Positions 34,301-44,171 of a DNA stretch of 64,000 bases are shown here, one piece after another. The stretch covers positions 124,001-188,000 of the forward strand of contig CANKYI010000001.1 in assembly GCA_947488085.1 (NCBI GenBank), read 5' to 3'. The DNA is from an uncultured Erythrobacter sp. Lineage in GTDB: Bacteria; Pseudomonadota; Alphaproteobacteria; Sphingomonadales; Sphingomonadaceae. A program made the translations under genes and the position numbers. The notes beneath the pieces were generated by a model that searched no databases, was not told where the DNA came from, and saw only the letters and a program-made list of their open reading frames with translations. The first letter of the stretch is position 1. Each line of letters starts with the position of its first letter.

Positions 34301-37300
34301 TGTGACAGGCATAACCAGCGATGGCATCAATGTCTCTAACGGTACCACCGCAGGTAATCTCACCATCGATAGCAGCGCCGGTACGGTCACCGGTGATTCC
34401 AATGGGATCTTCGTGCGCAACGAGGGCTCGGGCGCGGTCTCTATCACCACAGCAGACGTGTCAGGCTATAGCGCAGGTATTGCAGGAGATAATTACGGAA
34501 CCGACTTCGTTATCGATAGCAGCGCGGGCGATGTTGCAGGCGATGAATTCGGCCTCGAAATCGACAACTTTGGGTCGGGCATTACCTCAATCACTACGGC
34601 CAATGTCACTGGCGGGACTGATGCGGGTATCGGGGTGCGCCACGATGCCGCCGATCTCATCATCAACACCGCCGCAGGCTCAGTTACTGGCGGCACGGCC
34701 GGCATTTCTGCGCGTAACCGAGGCAGCGGCAATACGGTCATCACCACGGGTGATGTCGATGGCGAAGACGGCAGCGGGGTCGAAGTCGATGCTGGGGCTT
34801 CTTCCGGCGATGTGGTGATCGATACGAGCGCTGGCGAAGTCAACGCTTTCCAATTCGGCATCGATGTCGATCAGTACGGGTCAGGCGATATCACTGTCAC
34901 CACCGCAGATGTTACCACCGAGGCCAATACCGGCATCCGCATTAGCGGCGCTGGCGGCAACATCGCCATCAACACCACGGCAGGTACCGTGGACGGTTCG
35001 CAAGGCGGCATCACCGTATTCAACAACGGTGCAGCCGGGAATATCTCCGTCACCACAGCGGATGTCGTGAGTACCTCTTTCGATACAGATGCGGTCTACG
35101 TGTCGCAAAGAGGAGGTGATGTCTCGGTCGATACGAGCGCGGGCGAAGTGTCGGGCGCGGCTGGCGGTGTCGAGGTGCGCAATCGCGGCACCGGCGATAC
35201 GACTATCACCACCGGCGCGGTGAACAGCAGTCGCGGATATGGCGTCGAGGGAGTGAACTCGGCAGGCTCGGGCGACCTGACGATCGACACCAGCGCGGGC
35301 GCTGTCGTCGGAAGGTTTGGCGGAATCAGTGCCTCCAATCAGGGGACGGGAAACACCTCGATCACGACCGCCGATGTTGATGGGTATGGCGAGCTTGGCG
35401 TTGGGATTGATGCGCGAAACGGGCGTAGCGCGAGCGATCTAACTATCGATAGTTCCGCAGGCTCGGTAATAGGACAGGATGAGGGTATCGACGCTCTCAA
35501 CCAGGGCAGCGGCATAGTAAGTGTGGTGACAGGCAATGTCACTGGCCAGGATGGCGATGGTGTTAAGGTTGGCGGCAATGCCAATGTGAGCGCAATCCTG
35601 GTGGACACCAGCGCCGGCGCGGTCAGCGGCGCGCAATATGGCGTCAATGTCGATAACAATGGCTATGGAGCCGCCACCGTCATTACCGGCGATGTCTATG
35701 CTGCAAATCGCGACGGAATCGATGTTTCCGATGACGGAGAAAACGGCGCTGGCCTTGATGGCACAGACATCACCATCGACAGCTCGGCCGGTTCGGTAAC
35801 GGGCGGCGAAAAAGGGATTCATGCACGCAATTTCGATACCGGCGATCTGACGATCATTACGGGCGATGTCACCGGGCTTTCCAACGAAGGTATCGATGCT
35901 TCTAACGCCAGTGATAAAGGCGATCTCAATATCGACACCACCGCCGGTGCTGTCACGGGCCAAGAAAACGGCATCCAGGCGCGCAACTTTAGCACTGGCG
36001 ACACCACCATCACCACCGGCGATGTCAGCTCCTATGGTGAGAGCGGCGATGCCATTGAAGCGGTGAATGAGGGCGAAAACCTTGTCATCGATACAACGGC
36101 AGGTCGCGTTTACACCTATGACGCCACAGCTATCCGCGCGACCAATAACGGCACGGGCATCACCAGCATCACGACAGGCGAGGTCTATTCTCAAACAGGC
36201 GGCACCGCGATCCGCGTCAGCCACTCGGGCAGCGACGTCACGGTCAACACCACCGCTGGTTCGGTCACTGCTGGCGGGCGAAATTCAGCCGGTATCGTTG
36301 TCACGAATTCTGGCAGTGGTAACACCATCATCACCACCGGCGATGTATCGGGTGGCTACATTGATCGCCCTGAGCCTGGCTTCGCTCAAGGGATCTATGC
36401 CACAAATCAGGCAACCTCTGGCGACCTTACCATCGACAGTACCTCAGGCGATGTGGTGGGTGAAAGCGAAGGCATCCGGGCTACGAATAACAGCGCGGGC
36501 AATACGATCATCCGCACCGGCAATGTGAGCGGCAATCGGATCGGCATCATTGCTATCAACACCAATGCCGATGCGATCTCAGGCGACCTCACAATCGACA
36601 GCTCTGCTGGCTCTGTGGCTGGCAGCTATCGGGGGATCTCGGTCGATCATTACGGTACCGGAGACATCTCGGTCATTACAGCTGATGTGTCAGCCACGGA
36701 CGGTGACGCCGTCAATGTTAACGACAATGGCGAGGAAGGCGCTGGCGTTGACGTCGCCATCGACAGCACTCAGGGGACCGTCACGGGTGGTCGCAATGGC
36801 ATCTATGCTGCGAACTCCGGCACTGGCGACCTTTCGATCACAACCGCGGATGTCATAGGGACGGCTGGCGTGGGCATTGACGCGCGCAATGTCGACTCCG
36901 CTACAGGCGATCTCACCATCGACAGCAGCGCAGGCGCTGTCACAGGCAACAGCAACGGCATCGACGCGCGTAACGATGGCACGGGCGATACCACCATCAC
37001 TACGGCAGGTGTTACCGCCAATGGCGGCATTGCCATCAGAGTGGACAATGGCGCAAACACAGATGGCGTCTCAGTCGATACGACAGCTGGCGATATCTAT
37101 TCCAGAGGCGCTCTCTCATCTGCTATCGTGGTTAGCCATCAAGGCACTGGCGATATAGACATCACCACAGCGGACGTGTTCGGTTCAGGTGGCGGCGTCC
37201 AAGCGAGCAATGCGACAGGTTCTGGCGATATCTCCATCGATACCACCGCGGGGGCCGTCGATGGCGGGTTCTATGGGATCAGCGCGTTCAACACCGGCGT

Positions 37301-40300
37301 TGGCAGGGTGATGATTACGACCGCGAATGTCTCAGCGTACTCCAACGTAGGCATCGCCGCGACCAACGACAGTGCCACTTCCACAGACATTGTCATTGAT
37401 AGCTCGGCAGGCTCGGTCACGAGTGGCGGCGACGGTATTAACGTCAACAATAGCGGCACAGGCTACACGCGGATTACAACCGCGGGCGTTACCGGGAACA
37501 ATTCAACCGGCGATGGGATCTCCGTCAATAACGGCACATTGACGACCGACATCATCATTGATTCCACCGCAGGCAGTATCATCGGTGGGTCGACCGGCAT
37601 CTCTGCGACCACCACTGGTTCTGGCGATATCTCGATCACAACGGCGGATGCAACGGGTGGATATCTCTACGGTATTCTAGCAGAGAATGGCCCGTCGAGT
37701 GGCGCTGTCACTGTCGATAGCAGCGGGGGCACTGTGACAGGCAACCGCACTGGCGTGTTGGTCCGAACCCTTGGCGACGGAGAGGTTTCGATCACAACTG
37801 CTGATGTGGTGGGCGAAGGCAGTTTTGGGATCGCCGCATTCAGATCTGTGGGTGAAGGCAATCTTCTTATCGACAGCATTGCAGGGGTAGTCACGGGCTC
37901 CGACAGCGGCATCATTGTGCGCAATCCAGGTGGGGGCAATGCCTCAATCATCACTGCCAATGTGATTGGACAGTACGGGGATGGTATTGATCTAACTGAT
38001 GAAGGCGAACTGGGTTCTGACGGTGGTGATGTCACCATTGATAGCACACTAGGCACTGTCACCGGCGGTGAGAATGGTATCGTAGCCAGCAATTTCGGAA
38101 CGGGCGATCTCTCGATTACGACTGCTGACGTGAACGGTGAAAGCGGAGTTGGCATTCGCGCAGAGAACGCGGTTGGAACAGACATGCTCACAGTCAATTC
38201 CAGCGCAGGCGCGGTCAGTGCTGAGGATGATGGCCTTTTCATTCGCAATGAGGGTTCGGGCGACACACTGATAATCACTGGCGATGTAACCAGTGCCTCC
38301 GCAGCAGCTATTGATGTGATCGGCGGCTCTAACGCGGGTGCTCTTACGATTGACACGACAGGTGGTGCTCTTGTCTCCGCTCAGAGCGGAATTGACGCGC
38401 GCAATGAGAGCGGTGGAGACGTCTCCATTAGGACGGGCGATATCACCACGACTGACCCAATTCGATCCTTCGGTGTTGAAGTGCGCCAGTATCCGGATAA
38501 TCCAGGTGGAGAGGTCCTGGTCGATACCACCGCCGGGACGCTCAACACGGCCTCTTTTGGTGTTTTTGTCGGCAACAGGAGCGCAGGCGCTGGGGCGAAT
38601 ACGGTTCTGACTGGCGATATCACCGCAGGAAACAACGCTATATCGGTGTTCTTTGGTGGTGACGACAATCACCTAATCGATAGCACAGCTGGTGAGCTTA
38701 TCGGCGGGCGCTTTGGCATCTACGTCAACAATGACCGCGGCACCGGCGATCTCACCATCACCACGGCGGATACGACCGGTGAGACACTCGATGGCATCCG
38801 GGCGCTTCATGAAGGGGCTGATCTGGTCATCGACTCCGTTGCAGGTGCGGTTTCTGGCGATGACAATGGCGTTTTTGCCCGCCACACCGGGACAGGTGCT
38901 ATCGTCATCACGACTGCGAATGTTACCGGGCTTACCGAAGATGGCGTCAATATGGTTACAGGCGCGGACACGGGCACGTTGGTTATCGATACCAGCGCAG
39001 GCGCTGTCGTCGGCGGCAGTCGCGGCATCTATGCCAACCATGGCGGTACAGAGGATCTGACCATCACGGTAGGCAATGTGACGGGGCAGGGCGCAGAGGG
39101 CATTCTGGCCTCCACGTCGCAAGACACTGCAAACATCCTGATCCAAGGCGGCGAAGGCATTGCTAGCAATGTGATCGGCGCAACAACCGGTATTGCGGCA
39201 TCGACAGAGGGTGCGGACATCACTGTCACGGCGTTGGATAGCGTCACCGGTCAAGACGGTGATGGTCTGAACCTGGTCTCGAACGGTGGTGATATCACCG
39301 TCACCGATATTGGCACCATTGCTGGCCTCAACGGCAACGGCATTTTTGCCGACAGCGTTGCGGGCAATATATCGATCCAAGATGTCGGTCTTGTCGGCGG
39401 GATCACTGCTATCGGCGGTATCGGCATTGCAGCCTATGCAAGCGATGGCGGCACGATCAATATCGGCACTTCGGGCGGTATTGGCACTGTCCTTGGCGAG
39501 ACATATGGCGCCAATGGTGAGACAGATGGGGATACAGGCAACATCAACATCGATGTCAGCGCTTTCCCAGTCACGGGCGCGATTGGCATCAATGCCGTCA
39601 ATTCGGGAGACGACAGCACCAATGTAACCAGTGCCGACGTAACCGGCACAGCGGGCGAAGGAATTAACGCTTCAACCGTTGGTACGGATGTGGTTGTGAA
39701 CTCTGTCGCAGGGACCGTCACGGGCCTTACCGATGGGATCACCGCTGCGAATATGGGCAGCGGCAGCACCACTATCATCACCGCAGCCGTCACCGGCACA
39801 GTGGATGACGGGATCGACGCCTATAATGGGAACGACACTACCGACCTGACAATTGACAGCACCTCAGGCGCTGTCACCGGCGGCGACGATGGCGTCTACG
39901 CAGTCAATAATGGTTCAGGGACCACCACCGTCACTACGGCTGATGTGACGGGCACGGCTGGCAATGGCATCGATGTCATCGGACGCGGGTCAGACCTTCT
40001 TGTCGACACGACTGCTGGCACCGTCACAGGCGGCCAAGATGGCATCGATGCAGCCAATATCGGAACTGGTACGACCACCATCACGACAGCCGATGTAACC
40101 GGACAAAACGGCGCAGGCATTCGCGTTGGTACAGGCTCTGATGCTGGTGATATTGTTGTTAATAGCAGTGCGGGCTCTGTCAGCGGCTCAACCCAAGGTA
40201 TTCAGCTCAACAATTTCGGTACTGGGAATGCTACGCTTGTCACGGCCAATGTAACTGGGGCGTCGGGTGATGGCATTTCCATCAACGATGATGGCGAAGG

Positions 40301-43300
40301 CGGCATTTATGGTGCCGATATGACCGTCGACACCACCGCCGGGGCGGTCACTGGCAATTCCCGCGGTATCTCTGCGGACAATCGCGGCACCGGTGACCTG
40401 ACGATCACAACCGCTGATGTAAGCGGCACAACGGGTAATGGCATTGTTGCGCGCAACCAAGCCGGCACTGGCGATCTGACCATCGACACTTTGGCAGGAA
40501 CGGTATCCGGCGGCGACGATGGCATTGATGCACGCAATGAAGGCACTGGCGCGCTAGCGATCACAACTGGTGACGTAACGGGCGCGGGAAATGTCGGCAT
40601 CGCGGCGCTTAACAGCGCAGCTGGCACTGATGTCACCATCGATAGCTCAGCAGGAGCAGTCGCTGGCGCATCGAATGGTGTGATCGCCCAAAACTATGGA
40701 ACTGGCTCCACATTTGTCACCACGGCAGATGTGTCCACCCAAAATGGAGGCTCTTCTGAAGGAGGCGGCATCGGCATTTTCGCCACCACCGGCTCTGACG
40801 GACAAGACCTGATCGTGGACAGCACAGCTGGCTCAGTGAACAGCGCTGAAACCGGCATCTATGCCCGCGGAAGTGGCACAGGCGAAACTTCGATCATGGC
40901 CGCAGATATTGTCAGCGAAGGCGGCAATGGTGTCTTCACCCGTGCCTATGGGACAGATCTTACGATCAACAGCACGGCTGGCTCTGTCATCGGCGCAAGA
41001 AGTGGGATCGTGGCCACCAATCAAGGGTCCGGTGCGCTGTCCATCGTGACTGCGAATGTTACTGGCGACGAGAATAATGGCATTTCGGGCACTAATGAAG
41101 GGACCGACCTTACTATTGATAGCCGCGCGGGCACGGTTTCGGGCGAAACTACCGGCATTAACGGCAACAATAGCGGTTCTGGCGCGCTCACAATTGTGTC
41201 CGCTGATGTGGATGGCGGTACGGATGGCATTTTGGCATTCAGTTCCGGCACCGATCTCACGATCGATAGCACCGCTGGCACGGTCGTTGGTGATCGCGGG
41301 ATTTTCGGTCAAAATGCAGGTACCGGCGCGCTCTCAATCACGACGGGCGATGTGACGGCCGATGGTGATACCGGCATCGCGGCAGTCAATGCCGGGACCG
41401 ATTTGGTTGTCGATAGCACTGCGGGTAGCATCGCAAGCTCCGGCGTCGGGACATATGTAACCGGGGTCTATGCGAGAAACTCTGGCACCGGCAGCACAGT
41501 CATCACCACGGCAGATATTTCCAGCACCAATGGATTTGGAATTGATGCGGTTAACAGTGAAGCGGGCTCCGATCTCACGATCGATAGCACTGCGGGATCG
41601 CTTACTGTCGGCAATGACGGCATCGCTGCCACCAATCGTGGCACGGGTGCATTGTCGATCATCACTGGCAGCATTTTGAGTTCCGATGGAACCGGGATCG
41701 CTGCGACCAATCAGGGTGGCGGACTTGCGATCAATACGCTTGCAGGCACGGTCCAAGGCGCGGTTGCAGGGATCACCGCGAGCAATGATGGCAGCGATGC
41801 TTTGAGTATTGTCACTGCGAACGTGATCGGAACCGCCGGCGATGGCATTTATGCGACTTCCTCGGATGCCGCGATGACCATCGACACAACTGGCGGCGCG
41901 GTCATGGGTGCCGATGATGGCATCGATGCGCGCAATTACGGCGCCGGCGATCTGACGATTGTCAGCGCCAATGTTGAAGGCAGCGGCGATGCCGGGATCA
42001 AAGCGATCAACACAGGCGGTGCAACCAGCATCGATAGCAGCGCTGGCACCGTAATCGGCACCAATGCAGGTATCTTCGCCGATCAGCACAATGATGCGGC
42101 GTTGACGCTTTTCGTGAACGAAGTGACGGGTGCCACCGGTGTTGACACGCAGGCCATGAATGGTCTGACAGAGATCACCTTGGCTTCCACCGCAATTGTG
42201 ATGAGCACGCAGGGCGCGGCCGTCGATGCCGTTTCAACCGGCGGTGACGTCGTTGTGCAGGGCTCTTCGGGTACTGTTACCGGTGCGAGTGACGGCATAT
42301 TCGTTCGTTCTGGCGGCGGCGACATCGCGATTGCCACAATCGATCTGGTCGAAGGTCTTGCCGGAAGTGGGCTGAACCTTGCTTCAGCTGGCGGCGATAT
42401 TGATGTAACTGGGGTTGATGCGATTGTCGGCGCAGCTGGCAGCGGTATTCTTGCCGTGGCAGCCTCTGGCAATATCGACATTGCTGACAATGGCGACATT
42501 ACGGGAACGGTTGCGGCCATCACTGCAAGCACAACAGGCGGCGGCGATATCGATATCACCGTCTCTGGCACGACCATAGGCGATGCCTTTGGTGTCGATG
42601 TCTCGACCGAGGGTGAAGCGGTTCGTTTGACGAACAGCGGAACGCTGCAAGGCGGCACATTCGCAGTCATTGCGAGCGGCGCTCAAACCGGCGCAATCAC
42701 TCTGCGTAACGATGGCACAGTCGCGCAGGCGATCAGTTTTGGTGCAGCCGATGACCGCTTCGATAACCGGGATGTGTTCTCGGCCAATGGTGTCAGTGAT
42801 TTCGGCGACGGCGTTGATGAACTGGTCAATTCCGGTGCGGTCAGCGTTTTTGGAGCGGCTGAATTCCAGCGGCTGGAGCAGTTCAACCATAGCGGCATGA
42901 TTACCCTTGTTGATGGTGTGGCTGGTGGCTCGCTGACAACTTCGGGCGACTTTGTCGGCAATGGCGGAACGCTTGCGCTCGATGTCGATTTCGCTTCCAG
43001 TAGCGCCGATGTTCTAACAATCGGCGGTGCTGCAACCGGCACCACGCAGATTGTAGTCAATCCGCTGGATCTGAGCGCAACCTTCGCCGACGATTTGGTC
43101 CTGGTAAATGCGGGAGTGGGCACCGAGGCAGGCGCTTTTGTTATCGCCGCTGATGGCGCAGCAGCTTCGCCATTCCTAGCGTTCGAGCTTGCGTTTGATG
43201 CGGCCAACAATGACTTCCTATTTGGCATCGCACTTGAACCCAAGGCATTCGAGGCCACCAAATTGGGCGAAGGCGCACAAGCCTTGTGGTATCGCAGCGC

Positions 43301-44171
43301 TGATGCGTGGAGCGATCATCGTTCCAACGCACGCTCCGATACCAAAGACAATCATGCACCAGCATGGGCCGTCCTGTATGGCGCAGAAAGCGAGCGGGAT
43401 GAGAACTTCGCTGACCCAACCGGACTTGCGACCGGCGGCGTCGTGCTTGACTACACTCAAGACTTCTACGGCATTCAGACCGGGCTTGAGACGTGGGTGA
43501 GTGACGGGCTGGTACTGGGTGTGACAGGCGGCTATCTCAACTCAAGCCTCAACTTGGAAGAGAGCGGCGCTAGCGCAACCTTCGATGTGCTGAATATTGG
43601 CGCTTCGATCTCGTTCGCATCCAATGGCTTCTTCGGTGAAGCGCTTATCAAGTATGACGATATCTCCGGCGAAGTCAGCGATCCGCTAGTCGGCGGCTTT
43701 AACGGTGAACTTGATGGTTCTGCCTTTGGTGGTCGTGCCGAGTTCGGATACCGCACGCCGGGCGAGGGCTTTTATGCAGAGCCCAAAGTGAGCCTTGAAT
43801 ATCAGCGCACTGATCTCGACTCACTGGTGATTTCGGGCCAGCGGTTCGATTTCGAAGAGTTCGATGGATTGCGTGCAGGCGCCGGTGTCCGGCTTGGGAC
43901 AAGCTCTGACTTTGGCGCAAACTCACGCCTTGGTTTGTATCTCGATGCGAGCATTCTGCATGAGTTTGAAGGGGATGGCCTCACCCGCTTCTCCTCAGCT
44001 CTCGATGATATCGCGTTCACCAATGAGGGCCTCGACACCTATGGCCGCGTCGAAGCGGGCGTCACCCTCGATGGCGACGGGCCGGTGTCTGGTTTCTTCA
44101 AAGCAGAGACTGATATCGGTTCTGAATTCAGCAGTTTCGGAGGAAGCGTAGGCGTTCGGATCCGGTTCTGA
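31305..44171 (+). CDS. Giant repetitive type V autotransporter adhesin
   Basis: About 4,288 residues from ATG 31305 (GAGGG a few nt upstream). An unusual ~75-residue N-terminal extension precedes the hydrophobic signal (residues ~76-98, 'MVRRLLRWTAAPVALLAAGSPAFA'). The passenger consists of a 52-residue unit repeated over roughly residues 145-3750, with consensus ITTADVxGxxGxGIxAxN and DLTIDSSAGxVxGxxxGIxARN, expected to fold as a long parallel beta-helix. Then an Ala-rich linker and a ~280-residue C-terminal barrel from 'APAWAVLYGAES' to the final 'GVRIRF', ending in Phe as in autotransporter translocators. Likely a surface or released adhesin. Its stop overlaps the GT2 start (TGATG). Confidence 0.92.
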   Translation: MANQDQTQSSDVQLNAIARGAENFLRWSSSAMLRGGRVTKFKGVSASYSPELGLVSCGAERGLVAGGVSATLTLGMVRRLLRWTAAPVALLAAGSPAFAQAQDECVEVTPDNFVCEDNGDPATVTQDLGVLEQDVNVLLQDGFEVDTSGGTGDGINISEAYDVSISQESGTSTITGDDDGISVTGSYGSIDITTGGDVTGVNGDGIRADNNAADGIDDFITIDSRAGTVRGRQDGINASNFGGGDLSITTADVYGERGDGINVSNAAGSGDIDIDTTAGTVFGQYGGIVTQNQGDGATTIITADVDTGYGEGGILDGINAVNGTSATDLTIDSSAGTVTGQNRGIFVRNNGTGDTTITTGDVDGESGDGINVRSESAAGDLTIDSSAGRVRGQNRGILARNNGTGDTTISTADVSGLNGTGIDVETQRDGGDLLIDSTAGNVSGQQAGIDVSHRGENATIRTGNVYSAGGTGVEFISGIIVGAVSLDTSGGRIVGQTDGINLYSGTRVGASIVTGDVEGTDGNGIDAELRGEAGTGADLTINSSAGSVTGGTNGILASHEGSGVLSITTADVTGLSASGIDATSFTEGLTIDSAAGTVSGNSDGISAFNRRDGVLSITTADVTGATGDGINASNEDDATDIIIDSSAGAVLGDDNGIFARNNGTGDTAITTADVDGEDGNGIDVQNAARTGNLSVDSSAGTVNGDQSGIRAEKLGVGSVLIVTADVVGNFGDGIDVYRGEGGSGALSIDTSAGTVGATGGDGIGIENVTANSVSITTADVNAVASGSGEGGDGINLNQDFREAETVAVATTGGTITGSNYGINVLSRGHDLLSITTGDVAGGRDGIRVSAEGPEAGDIDIDTTAGTVTSQNSSGIFVSNNGSGDLTITTADVSGRQINPIGGGYGIFADSTGGSITINSVGGDVSGADDGIFARVDGSGGISITTANVIATGFSGINAQLSNTDGDAVIDTSAGAVTGDDDAIVVRNDGSGDTLIITGDVTGITSDGINVSNGTTAGNLTIDSSAGTVTGDSNGIFVRNEGSGAVSITTADVSGYSAGIAGDNYGTDFVIDSSAGDVAGDEFGLEIDNFGSGITSITTANVTGGTDAGIGVRHDAADLIINTAAGSVTGGTAGISARNRGSGNTVITTGDVDGEDGSGVEVDAGASSGDVVIDTSAGEVNAFQFGIDVDQYGSGDITVTTADVTTEANTGIRISGAGGNIAINTTAGTVDGSQGGITVFNNGAAGNISVTTADVVSTSFDTDAVYVSQRGGDVSVDTSAGEVSGAAGGVEVRNRGTGDTTITTGAVNSSRGYGVEGVNSAGSGDLTIDTSAGAVVGRFGGISASNQGTGNTSITTADVDGYGELGVGIDARNGRSASDLTIDSSAGSVIGQDEGIDALNQGSGIVSVVTGNVTGQDGDGVKVGGNANVSAILVDTSAGAVSGAQYGVNVDNNGYGAATVITGDVYAANRDGIDVSDDGENGAGLDGTDITIDSSAGSVTGGEKGIHARNFDTGDLTIITGDVTGLSNEGIDASNASDKGDLNIDTTAGAVTGQENGIQARNFSTGDTTITTGDVSSYGESGDAIEAVNEGENLVIDTTAGRVYTYDATAIRATNNGTGITSITTGEVYSQTGGTAIRVSHSGSDVTVNTTAGSVTAGGRNSAGIVVTNSGSGNTIITTGDVSGGYIDRPEPGFAQGIYATNQATSGDLTIDSTSGDVVGESEGIRATNNSAGNTIIRTGNVSGNRIGIIAINTNADAISGDLTIDSSAGSVAGSYRGISVDHYGTGDISVITADVSATDGDAVNVNDNGEEGAGVDVAIDSTQGTVTGGRNGIYAANSGTGDLSITTADVIGTAGVGIDARNVDSATGDLTIDSSAGAVTGNSNGIDARNDGTGDTTITTAGVTANGGIAIRVDNGANTDGVSVDTTAGDIYSRGALSSAIVVSHQGTGDIDITTADVFGSGGGVQASNATGSGDISIDTTAGAVDGGFYGISAFNTGVGRVMITTANVSAYSNVGIAATNDSATSTDIVIDSSAGSVTSGGDGINVNNSGTGYTRITTAGVTGNNSTGDGISVNNGTLTTDIIIDSTAGSIIGGSTGISATTTGSGDISITTADATGGYLYGILAENGPSSGAVTVDSSGGTVTGNRTGVLVRTLGDGEVSITTADVVGEGSFGIAAFRSVGEGNLLIDSIAGVVTGSDSGIIVRNPGGGNASIITANVIGQYGDGIDLTDEGELGSDGGDVTIDSTLGTVTGGENGIVASNFGTGDLSITTADVNGESGVGIRAENAVGTDMLTVNSSAGAVSAEDDGLFIRNEGSGDTLIITGDVTSASAAAIDVIGGSNAGALTIDTTGGALVSAQSGIDARNESGGDVSIRTGDITTTDPIRSFGVEVRQYPDNPGGEVLVDTTAGTLNTASFGVFVGNRSAGAGANTVLTGDITAGNNAISVFFGGDDNHLIDSTAGELIGGRFGIYVNNDRGTGDLTITTADTTGETLDGIRALHEGADLVIDSVAGAVSGDDNGVFARHTGTGAIVITTANVTGLTEDGVNMVTGADTGTLVIDTSAGAVVGGSRGIYANHGGTEDLTITVGNVTGQGAEGILASTSQDTANILIQGGEGIASNVIGATTGIAASTEGADITVTALDSVTGQDGDGLNLVSNGGDITVTDIGTIAGLNGNGIFADSVAGNISIQDVGLVGGITAIGGIGIAAYASDGGTINIGTSGGIGTVLGETYGANGETDGDTGNINIDVSAFPVTGAIGINAVNSGDDSTNVTSADVTGTAGEGINASTVGTDVVVNSVAGTVTGLTDGITAANMGSGSTTIITAAVTGTVDDGIDAYNGNDTTDLTIDSTSGAVTGGDDGVYAVNNGSGTTTVTTADVTGTAGNGIDVIGRGSDLLVDTTAGTVTGGQDGIDAANIGTGTTTITTADVTGQNGAGIRVGTGSDAGDIVVNSSAGSVSGSTQGIQLNNFGTGNATLVTANVTGASGDGISINDDGEGGIYGADMTVDTTAGAVTGNSRGISADNRGTGDLTITTADVSGTTGNGIVARNQAGTGDLTIDTLAGTVSGGDDGIDARNEGTGALAITTGDVTGAGNVGIAALNSAAGTDVTIDSSAGAVAGASNGVIAQNYGTGSTFVTTADVSTQNGGSSEGGGIGIFATTGSDGQDLIVDSTAGSVNSAETGIYARGSGTGETSIMAADIVSEGGNGVFTRAYGTDLTINSTAGSVIGARSGIVATNQGSGALSIVTANVTGDENNGISGTNEGTDLTIDSRAGTVSGETTGINGNNSGSGALTIVSADVDGGTDGILAFSSGTDLTIDSTAGTVVGDRGIFGQNAGTGALSITTGDVTADGDTGIAAVNAGTDLVVDSTAGSIASSGVGTYVTGVYARNSGTGSTVITTADISSTNGFGIDAVNSEAGSDLTIDSTAGSLTVGNDGIAATNRGTGALSIITGSILSSDGTGIAATNQGGGLAINTLAGTVQGAVAGITASNDGSDALSIVTANVIGTAGDGIYATSSDAAMTIDTTGGAVMGADDGIDARNYGAGDLTIVSANVEGSGDAGIKAINTGGATSIDSSAGTVIGTNAGIFADQHNDAALTLFVNEVTGATGVDTQAMNGLTEITLASTAIVMSTQGAAVDAVSTGGDVVVQGSSGTVTGASDGIFVRSGGGDIAIATIDLVEGLAGSGLNLASAGGDIDVTGVDAIVGAAGSGILAVAASGNIDIADNGDITGTVAAITASTTGGGDIDITVSGTTIGDAFGVDVSTEGEAVRLTNSGTLQGGTFAVIASGAQTGAITLRNDGTVAQAISFGAADDRFDNRDVFSANGVSDFGDGVDELVNSGAVSVFGAAEFQRLEQFNHSGMITLVDGVAGGSLTTSGDFVGNGGTLALDVDFASSSADVLTIGGAATGTTQIVVNPLDLSATFADDLVLVNAGVGTEAGAFVIAADGAAASPFLAFELAFDAANNDFLFGIALEPKAFEATKLGEGAQALWYRSADAWSDHRSNARSDTKDNHAPAWAVLYGAESERDENFADPTGLATGGVVLDYTQDFYGIQTGLETWVSDGLVLGVTGGYLNSSLNLEESGASATFDVLNIGASISFASNGFFGEALIKYDDISGEVSDPLVGGFNGELDGSAFGGRAEFGYRTPGEGFYAEPKVSLEYQRTDLDSLVISGQRFDFEEFDGLRAGAGVRLGTSSDFGANSRLGLYLDASILHEFEGDGLTRFSSALDDIAFTNEGLDTYGRVEAGVTLDGDGPVSGFFKAETDIGSEFSSFGGSVGVRIRF
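31740..42600 (+). repeat. Tandem ~156-nt coding repeats of the autotransporter passenger
   Basis: The string ATTGAC of the 'TIDSSAG' core recurs at 32295, 32451 and 32607, exactly 156 nt (52 codons) apart. Similar units continue over about 10.8 kb, with diverged blocks near 39070-39560 and after 42100. At the protein level each unit has two halves (ITTADV... and TIDSSAG...). At the DNA level neighbours such as 32320-32390 and 32470-32540 remain close. Ends are approximate. Confidence 0.85.

Noticed and set aside
35439..36224. 261-residue and other minus-strand frames inside the giant gene
   Set aside because: They recur with the same period as the coding repeats and are composition shadows.
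32000..42000. RTX calcium-binding nonapeptide repeats in the passenger
   Set aside because: The GGxGxDxxx register is not kept; the unit is a 52-residue beta-helix type repeat and the protein ends in a type V barrel.
31740..42600. CRISPR-like or satellite interpretation of the regular repeats
   Set aside because: The period is 156 nt with one continuous reading frame and a conserved protein consensus; there are no spacers.
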